Of a DNA stretch of 64,000 bases, positions 28,530 through 64,000 are shown in pieces (positions within the stretch are counted from its first letter, which is position 1; every line of letters starts with the position of its first letter). The notes under the pieces are model-generated. The model did no database searches. It saw only the letters and a list, made by a program, of their open reading frames with translations, and was not told where the DNA came from. The stretch spans positions 1,922,001-1,986,000 of the forward strand of contig JACSVZ010000037.1 in assembly GCA_014706295.1 (NCBI GenBank). Reading direction: 5' to 3'. The DNA is from Lycocorax pyrrhopterus obiensis (Eukaryota; Chordata; Aves; Passeriformes; Paradisaeidae). The position numbers and the translations under genes are program-made.

Positions 28530-29724
28530 GCATATCAATCTCATGTATAAATTCATTGTAGCATTGGAAAGATTACATTTGGTATACATTCCTATTCTAC
28601 AGCATTAACCTCAAAATCAGCTTTTTCTATTCATTATTTTAAAGGAATTTCTCTACACAAGTACATTTGTCTTTTATCACAAGCATCAGAATGAAATTTG
28701 TAAAATTGCCTTTTTGTTGGTTTTTTTTTTTTTTTAATTATTTTCTACACTTCATATCTCTTATTTCATTATGCTCCCAACAAAGCGATTCCATATTAAT
28801 TAATAACTGCCAACACTTTTTTCTTTCTTCCTTGGCAGTTCGAGGCTTCGAGCCTCGGACGCAAAATCTAATCACATATACAATAAGTGCATCTACGGAA
28901 TTTTTTTTTCTTCTTAATAAAAATTTCACAAACGGACACAATAATGACTGCTAAACACAAGTCATGCACAGTTTACTTATAAACATAACAGAAGCAATAT
29001 ACAATCAAGAATGATATGGAACAAGCACCATCCTCTTTCTCAATGTTTTTTAAACATTATATGAAAACCAGACATTTACAATTGATTTAAAAAAACACTA
29101 TACAGGTCTAAAGGAAAAAAAAAATCCAACCTAAATCATATCTGTATTGTAACAATGGGAAAAGGAATGACATAGGATGCACAGATTTATGATTCTTGCA
29201 AGCACAATATATATATGTTTTAAATTACATCTTCTGCAGGCTGGAAATGACATCAGGGCAAAACATCTCTTGCTTTGAAGAGAGCAACGAGAATGTAAAA
29301 TACACTGAGAATTACTTTCAGAATTACTTTGTTCACATGTGAATTGCACATTTGGAAAATCAAAGCTGCCTTTTTTTTCTTTTTCGTCCTTTTTTTTTTT
29401 TTTTGCCTTTTTTTTTTTTTTGCTTTAAATTTCTTCTTCCAAAGTGGTAATAAGAATTAACGACAGAAGAAAAGAGGAAAAAAAGGAACCTCGGAATCAT
29501 TCAAGAAAGTTTTAGTCACAGTTTCACTCAACACTACGGAGAAGTTTCATGGCTTTGTGAGAACACTACTGACCACCGGCGTGGAGCTGAGGGATTTGCC
29601 CTCGTGTTGCCAGCACTGACCCGAGCGACGCCGCTCCTGCCCTCGGGGGTGGCCCTGTCACCACGGGCAGGGTCCCCAGCACTGACCACGGGCAGGGTCC
29701 TCAGCGCTGCCCCCCAGCCCCCGC

Positions 29725-29744
29725 CACACACACACACACACACA
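29725..29744 (+). repeat. (CA)10 microsatellite
   Basis: A perfect CA dinucleotide run in the PRDM16 3' UTR. Confidence 0.95.
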
Positions 29745-32029
29745 GAGTACAGCACGTAAAAACCGAGTGTAGAGTCAGCAGATTGACCCGGGCGGGGGGC
29801 GCGGGGGGCTCACGATCCAGTGCTTCGATGCTTAGAGTCGAACGCGTTCACCTCTTTGTGCAAGTGCTTTCGAAAGGCTCCGTCCGCGCCACGGCGGCGA
29901 GGGGCTGCTCCCACGAGCGGCTAAGTGCTGATTGGGGAGGGGGCAAAGCTTCCTGTGCGCTGTCTGAAGGAGGACAGGACCCCAGCAGGGTGTGTGTCCC
30001 TGGACAGCTGAGCACGCCCGGCTGGTGTTCGCTGTTCGGCCCCGTTTGGGTTTGGGGTCCCCATCGACGTCCCCGTGGCGCCCGGCCAGGCAGGACCTGG
30101 TGGTGTGGGACACCTTGGAAAGGCACCCACCCACAGGAGCCTGAGCACCAAAGGGCACGTCCCAGGGAAGAACCCAGCACCCCAGCAGGAGAACTGGGTG
30201 CCTCAACGTGTCCCGCAGGACCCGGCACCTCAGCACATCCCGCAGGAGAACCTCAGCGCATCCCACTGGAGAGCTCCCAGCTGCCTGCACCGGCCACAGC
30301 GATCACATCAGGACCAGCCACCAGCTCTGAGCTGCTGGGAAGAATTCACAGATACCAGACCCACGTCCTCCTCCCTGACCACCTCAGGCAGGAAGATCCA
30401 GCTCTGGCCAAAGCAAAGGCCCTTCACCGAGCACCGACACTTCAGCCCCGCGCAGCTCCCAGCCCCACCTGACCCCTCCAAAAATCCCCAGGGCTCCTCC
30501 TTTCTCTCCTCTGTGCTGTTGTGGCTGTGAAAATACTTTAAATAAATAGATCCTACACAAAGCTCTGGGTTTAAACCACACCTGGCGTGGTGCCCTGGCT
30601 ACCGGACACACCGCAGCCACTTCCCATCCCTGCCACCCTCACCTGCCCTGGATCCTGAGCACAGCGTGTCCATGGGGTTGGACACCACAGCTCCACATCT
30701 CACCAAAGCTCCCAGAGCTTCCCCAACGCTGGGAAGCCAGCAGTGCTCCGATGGCAGAACGTCCTGGACACAAACCTCTCGGGAAACAGCCTTGAAAAGA
30801 CTGAGATTCTCTGCTAAAGCAGCAAAACAAAACCTCCACACCTGCTCTGAGCTGCAGCACGTTTCAAGTGCAATCCAGTGAAAGGTAGAGATTAACAGAG
30901 GTCCAGTGAGGCTTCCTGTTTCTTTATCTTAACTGGAAAAATCAAATTACAAAACTTGTAATCAGTGCTAAATTAGAGGAGTCGGGAGATTCTACAACAT
31001 AACCTAGAGAAAATGGGGAGAAAACCGAATTAGAAAATATGAAGAGGGAAAAAAAAATCATTTCATGATTTTAAATCCTATATTTTTAATGTCCTCAATC
31101 CCTGGCTGTCCCTGGCCAGGGGCCCTCAGGAGATCCATGGAGAACCAGGATGAACCCAAGGAGGGGAACAGCGACAGCATGAGCTCAGTCAGAGCAAGGA
31201 CCTGACCAACTGCTTCTGGAGAAATGACACAACTGGCAGCAGGGCTGAGAGAGGGACGTGGAGACCGTAAATACCCCAAATAAATCCCCACAATAACACT
31301 TGCATTCCTTAATACTGGCCCACATTTTGGTGTCCAGCTCACTGCCGCTCCCTCGGCCGCTCTGTCGCCTCCCTGTGCTGCGGAGCGCAGTGCTGACCTG
31401 CCCTAAGGTTTCTTCAAGGATGAACAAACCGTGGCTGAGGGCACACAAACACTCCCTGCTGCCCACAGATCCTGTTCCAGCATGGCAGGCAGTGCCACAG
31501 CCCTACCAGAGAGATGCTCAGACACGTGGTTTGCTGCGAGCAGCTGCCAGGAGTCACGGAGCTGCAGCTGGAATGGGACAGGATGGATCTATCCCCATGG
31601 TTAAGGCCCTTTCCATGTTCTCCTGGAGCAGGGCCATCGAGGCCGAGCATCTCCAGTGGCCTCCTCCTCCTCCTCCTCCTGTGCTGCTCCCAATCACTGG
31701 AACCTTCCTCCAGTGCCCCAGGAAGTCCAAGGCAGAGGGAAGCCGAGGGATGGTTGTCTGGAGAATGGGCAGCACCACCGGCAGCACTGACTGGGGTCAT
31801 TTGGCACATGGACAAAACCTTCCTGCTCCCTGCTTATCCAACATCCAACCCCGACAACACCATTTTGGTCCTTCACTACACACTTCTATTAACATGATTT
31901 CTTCACAAGAATGGTATCTAATGCAAAAAAAATACTGTTAAGGAAGAAATAAAATAAGAAAGGAATTAGCCCAAAATTACAAGTTATATACAGATTAAAA
32001 TAAATTCCATCAGGAAAAGAAACAATTCT

Positions 32030-32035
32030 TTTATT
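32030..32035 (-). terminator. PRDM16: Candidate proximal polyadenylation signal in duplicate
   Basis: AATAAA on the minus strand, the counterpart of 13853-13858. If used it would shorten the PRDM16 3' UTR to about 2 kb. Confidence 0.3.
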
Positions 32036-32110
32036 ATTTTCAGTTGGCCCCTGTGGGAATAATTTAAAGGCCAAGCGCCTGGGCAGGGCTGTGCTGCAGC
32101 CGCTGGAGTG

Positions 32111-32180
32111 GGGATGGGATGGGATGGGATGGGATGGGATGGGATGGGATGGGATGGGATGGGATGGGATGGGATGGGAC
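32111..32180 (+). repeat. (GGGAT)n array, about 14 copies
   Basis: The plus strand reads GGGAT, so PRDM16 RNA would read (AUCCC)n. It sits inside the right duplicate. Confidence 0.97.
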
Positions 32181-33975
32181 AGGGCTGTCCCTCTCCTCTG
32201 CAGAGCCGGGATTCCTCCGGCAGGGTCGGCTCTGGGGCTCTACCTGCCCAGGAGCTTTGTGCAAATACGAGAAGCAGTTCGGTCACACTGCCTGGTGCTC
32301 TCAGAGCCTTGGACACTTTCACAGGATGTTGTGGAAAACCAAAAAGGGGAGGGTAAATTTTCCTGGGAAACACACTGGTGCTGCTAATTTACCTTTTGTT
32401 CCCTCTGTACCAAAGCCACCCCGGCCGCTTTCCTGGGGGGGCACTCTGAGGCTCCCCAAAATCAGCCTCCCCTGTGCTCTTGGGTGCAAAGCTGACTTGC
32501 AAAGGTGTCACACCCAACTCCAACTCTGCTTTGCTCAGGGAGCTGGTTCCATTGTTTTGGCCTGCTGGAATGAGATTTTCCACACTGGACTGGCTCAGAA
32601 CTCTCCATCTGCCCTTTTCCATGGCTTTCCTAACCATTCCATAAAGGAATGTCGTCTCCAAATTCCCTGCTCCAACAGCAGGTGGGAATTGCAATGGAGA
32701 ACAGCACAAAGCCCACAGGGCTTGTGGAGGCTGCTGTGTGTCAGCGGAGAAGATGAAGCGATTTGAAATCATTCATAAAATCTCTGTGAGCAATTTTAGA
32801 ATCAGAGAGACAACCAGATTCTTATCTCTGTGCTCGGGCAGAGCTCTGCACCCCTCAGGCTGCTGGAGCACGGAAAAGTTCCTCTTTCTACTTAAATTCC
32901 AGGCCAAGCAGCAGCGGGCGGTGCAGAGAGAAAACCAGGCCAAAACAAGGGTGTGAATCAGAGACCTGTGCCACAGATACCATCAGCACGGGGTGAGGTC
33001 ACCCTGAAAGCCCCGGGAGGTGACACACGAGCAGACGTGTCTCGGCTGCCCCGGGTGAGGCGAGGCTCGCCCAGCACACATTTCCTTAAAGGCTTTACCC
33101 CGTGGCCTCTCTGCTCGGGGAAATCCAGGCATTTCCAGGAGCTCCACCACCCTGGCTGAGCATGGCTCTGTCCCAGCACTCCCAGCCCATGCTGGGCTCA
33201 CAGGTACCAGGAGGGGCAGGGAGCTGTCCCAGCCTCGCTCAGGGCACAGCCGACGATCCGTGTGACACATCTGTCACCCCAGCCTCAGCACTGCTCCAGG
33301 CTGGAGATGTCTCAGCTGGGAGCTGCACGTGGCTCATGATGACTGCAGGCAACGTGGCCTCACCTTGGAGGAGCTTTGCACTGCGCCAGTGTTTTGCTGG
33401 GAACAAAGGACAGGCCGGTGTTTCCGTGGGAGCGCAGAATTCCGAATTCTTCCGGGGGGTCAGTTAAATGGTTTGAATTTGCCCTTCCCTGGTATGACTC
33501 CAGTGGCTGTGTCAGAATTGCACCAGGGACAGGTCACACCTGGCTCTCTTCCCGTGGTGCTTCACCCTTCAGCTGGATGGGAAGGAGATGCTGCCGAGGG
33601 GCTCCGAGCTGTTGCTCCTGCTCAGGCTGTGCTGGCTCAGTGGCACCGGTTTGGAAGGTTGGAGGGGCCAATCTTTGATTGCACTGTTGCAATTCGTGTC
33701 TCGCTCATGCTATTCCTACAGGCTGTGAAATCCTGGGGCTGCTTCAGCGTTATCCAGTTTGGGAGAGGTTCATTCTGATAAATTAGAAAGGGAAACTCTA
33801 GAGAGATAAAAATGCAGGATGTGTAGGTCGGATGCGACAGGTTTCCTTCTCAGCCCAAAGTCCAGACGACTCCCTGAGGCCCTCTCATCCGTCTTCTGCT
33901 CGCTGGGATTTTGCTGGGATGGCTGCAGCACCACCGCTGCCTCGCCTGGGCTCTGGCCAGTGCCTTGTGGACCTC

Positions 33976-61150
<27,175 letters not shown>

Positions 61151-64000
61151 CTGGGAAAGAGAGACAGGCTGACCTCCGGCCCACCCAAACCAGGCAGGTC
61201 TGAGACCCAGAGAGGCGACAGAGATGGTGACAGAGAACCAGCTGTGGGGCCTGGGGGGTTTCCAGCTACCTGGTGCCTCAGAGTGGGAAGGGAGCAGCTC
61301 ATCGACTGTGAGAAGGGCACTGACACCCAAACACCATCGGATGTTTTTGGTATTTGCCTCACTGGGGGAAGATGCCCGGTTCTGCCTCAAAATGACTCTG
61401 TGTTTTATGCTATTTCGTATTAATACCTGAGTCCATTCTCAAGGGAGAAATTATTTTACCCAGCCCTGACCCTGCAGGTTCCTGAGGGGGAAAATGGGCA
61501 CTTTGTGACCAAAACTTCTGTGGCATCCACCTGGGGAAAGAAAAGAGGTTTGCTGCTGCTGCTACTGAGACTCTCACGTGTCCATTTTCACGAGCACCCG
61601 GCCCACGGCTTCCCAGAACACAGGGACTCAGCATTGGGAAGAAACATGATAAGGTGCAAACACGTTTCACTTCTAAATGTCAGACATCTTTGATTACTTC
61701 ACTCAGCAATTTCGCCTTCTGCCAACTGGCAGCGTCTCCCGGGCCGGGGGGATGATGGCAATTCCGAGTGGCTGCTGGCACAGGGCCACGGCAGGGGTGG
61801 CACGTGGTGGTCCAGTGCCCTGTGCCATGGGAAACCTGCACATCCCAGGCTAGGAATCCTGCACCTCTCGGCCCTTAAATCTTGTATCTCTGAGGCCAGG
61901 AATCCTGCACATCTCAGGCCAGGAATCCTGCACCTCTCAGCCCTCAAATCCTGCATCTCTGAGGCAGAAATCCTGCACATCTCAGGCCAGAAATCCTGTT
62001 TCTTTCAGGCCAGGAATCCTGCACCTCTCAGGCCAGGAATCCACTTCCTTTCAGGCTGGGAGTCCTGCACATCTCAGACAGAAATCCTTCATCTCTCATG
62101 CTGGGAATCCTGCACATTTCGGACTGGGAATCCTGCACATCTCAACCCTTAAATCCTGCATCTCTCAGGCAGAAATTCTTCACCTCTCAGGCCAGGAATC
62201 CTGCACATCTCGGGCCAAGAATCCTGTTCCTCTCAGGCCAGGAATTCTGCACATTTCAGGCCAGGAATCCTGAATCTCTCTGGTCAGGGTTTCTGCACCT
62301 CTCAGCCCTTAAATCCTGCATCTCCGAGGCCAGGAATCCCAGACATCTCAGGCTGGGAATCCTGCACCTCTCAGCCATGAATCCTGCACATCCCAGGCTA
62401 GAAATCCTGCACATCTCAGGCTGGGAATCCTGTTCCTCTGTGGCCAGGAGTCCTGCACCTCTCAGCCCAGCAATCCGACACCTCTCAGGCAGAAATCCTG
62501 CACACGTCATGCCAGCCCTGAGAAACAAGGGGAGGAAATAGCTTCCTTTGCTTCCTTTGGGGTAAATGAACAGGAGTTACTCCTCTTACTGTGAATTCCA
62601 ACAAAGACCAGCTCACACGGAATCTGCTCCAGCCTGACACCCCTACACATGAATATTAAACCATTCCTACAGAACTTTAAAGCCCGGCTGTATTTTTACA
62701 GAAACATTAAAGCTGAACACTACTGGCAAACCCTTCCAGTCTTCAATAAATGCCACGGGGAAGATACTCCCTGGGCGTTTCCAGTGAGCCTGAGGGGTTC
62801 AGGATCCCAGGAATCGTGTCAGCCTTGGCCACTCAACACCAAAACTCCTCAGCGCCAGTCCTGCTCCCAGCCAGATCATTCATATTCATGGGCATGCCCC
62901 TCATAAACTGCCAGCCCGCTCGTTTTAAAGCAGCAATATTCATTTTGCTCAAGAAATGGTGCTTTTAAAGCGACCAGATTTTTTTACACACACGGAGTAA
63001 CACGAACCTTTCACGTGCACATCCAAAAATAGGCTCCTGTTAACTGTGATTTATGAGTTTATTTGGAGCAAATATGGACAAACTAATATGCTGTCTAGAG
63101 GCAAGTACCTACTGGGATTAGCAAAACATTTATTTATTTAGTCAGCTGCTAAATGCTCAATTTCAGGTCCCCAGTGGCATCCTTGATTTCATCTGTATTA
63201 ACTTTGAAAAATTCTAGGACCATCCAGGCACTCTGAGCGGGTTTATTTTGTGTTTTAGTGACTTTAAACTTGGCAGATTAATGGGAGACAGACAGACGTG
63301 GACATATCCTCCCCACCCCACCAAACCACCAGTGAGTCAAAGGCTGAACGGGGATGCTGCTGACTCTCTTCTCCCTTGTCCAAAAAATCAACTTTATATT
63401 ACTTATCCCAAAATATTGGGTCTAAAAGGCAAAAAACCCAAGGCCACAGCGCCAGTCAAGACCCCCGGGGAGCCAGGAATACACAGGGGGTACAAATAGG
63501 GTAGAACACATCCATTTCAAAAGGTTATTTTCTAATTAACATAAAAATTAGAGAGCGCTGGAAGCGAAAGAGGAGAGAGGTTCTGACACCAGCAGATAAA
63601 AGAACTGGGATTTTTACTAAAATCTAAAACACTGAAAACATTTGAAGGGAGTTCTCCTTGCCTTGTCAGGTAAAAAAAAGAAGAAAATTGCAGGCTCTTA
63701 TTTCTGATGGAGAGCAGCCAATGCAGAGCCACGAGGTGAGGGGGGAAGATGCCACTTCTGGCTAAGAGGATCCCACACAGGAATCCCAGGATCCATCCCA
63801 GCTTCTCCAACTCCCAAGCTCTTTTCAATGAGACACAGGGAATGCTCTTTAGGCTTCACCTTCCTCTACATTTTTTTTAAATTGATTTTTTTTTTCCCCT
63901 GACTTCCTCACCCAGATCAAAGAGCTGAAAGTATCGACGTAATTAAGTTCAAAGTGACAAATGCAGGTTTTTAAATGTTAAACTGAAGTGAAACAGGCTT
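61151..64000 (-). other. PRDM16: PRDM16 intron 6 (inferred), part
   Basis: 2.85 kb to the window edge. A minisatellite lies at 61835-62515. The part 62650-63250 is AT-rich, has a CACGTG E-box near 63017 and no recognised repeat. No exon is seen. Confidence 0.5.
61835..62515 (+). repeat. About 23-bp minisatellite, about 29 copies
   Basis: The unit is AGGCCAGGAATCCTGCACAT followed by CTC, with frequent CCTTAAATCCTGCATCTC variants. It is the third tandem array within 3 kb in PRDM16. Confidence 0.95.

Larger units (their letters stand above)
31513..32265 (-). repeat. Inverted duplicate, right copy (753 bp)
   Basis: Reverse-complement partner of 13578-14375, about 98% identical, with a shorter pentanucleotide array. 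Both ends break at the same element positions as the left copy. It is in the sense orientation of PRDM16 (minus strand). Confidence 0.93.
28505..33975 (-). other. PRDM16: PRDM16 3' untranslated region (inferred)
   Basis: About 5.5 kb past the stop at 33976. The distal kilobase (28.5-29.5 kb) is AT-rich with several ATTTA and poly-U runs on the sense strand. The inverted duplicate occupies 31513-32265 and a (CA)n tract lies at 29725-29744. The 3' end is inferred from a single AATAAA. Confidence 0.5.

Overview
The window is nuclear DNA of a bird. The evidence is truncated CR1 retrotransposons with the avian-type 3' end, short introns with canonical vertebrate splice sites, many GC-rich minisatellites, and three vertebrate genes in the order known from human 1p36. 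The species cannot be named from the sequence.

Layout. 1-12,630 (+): the 3' half of MEGF6, with 19 consecutive EGF-like exons plus a short terminal exon (841 codons and a stop). 15,655-24,676 (-): the complete coding region of ARHGEF16 (ephexin-4), 14 coding exons that join to exactly 695 codons plus a stop. Its probable CpG-island first exon lies near 26.46 kb. 33,976-61,150 (-): the last eleven coding exons of PRDM16 (973 codons plus stop). They hold five complete zinc fingers, part of which straddle exon joins, then the CtBP-binding region, the three C-terminal zinc fingers and the acidic tail. The PR domain and earlier exons lie beyond 64,000. MEGF6 and ARHGEF16 converge tail to tail; ARHGEF16 and PRDM16 are in tandem on the minus strand.

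The genes are neighbours and not a shared pathway. MEGF6 is a secreted or matrix-type multi-EGF protein. ARHGEF16 is a cytoplasmic Rho-family GEF (DH-PH-SH3 with a C-terminal PDZ ligand). PRDM16 is a nuclear transcriptional coregulator. All three joined reading frames are open, so nothing suggests pseudogenes.

The most unusual structure is a pair of about 98% identical, inverted segments of 798 and 753 bp, 17 kb apart. One lies just past the MEGF6 stop and the other inside the PRDM16 3' untranslated region. Each is in the sense orientation of its host transcript, and each carries a (CCCAT)n array and an AATAAA signal. Other points are two GC-AG introns, a tandem NAGNAG acceptor in PRDM16, a (CTGT)n microsatellite serving as the polypyrimidine tract of an ARHGEF16 acceptor, a probable solo LTR 64 bp from a PRDM16 zinc-finger exon, and several minisatellites that abut splice sites. 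I saw no previously undescribed gene system. The novelty is in noncoding structure.
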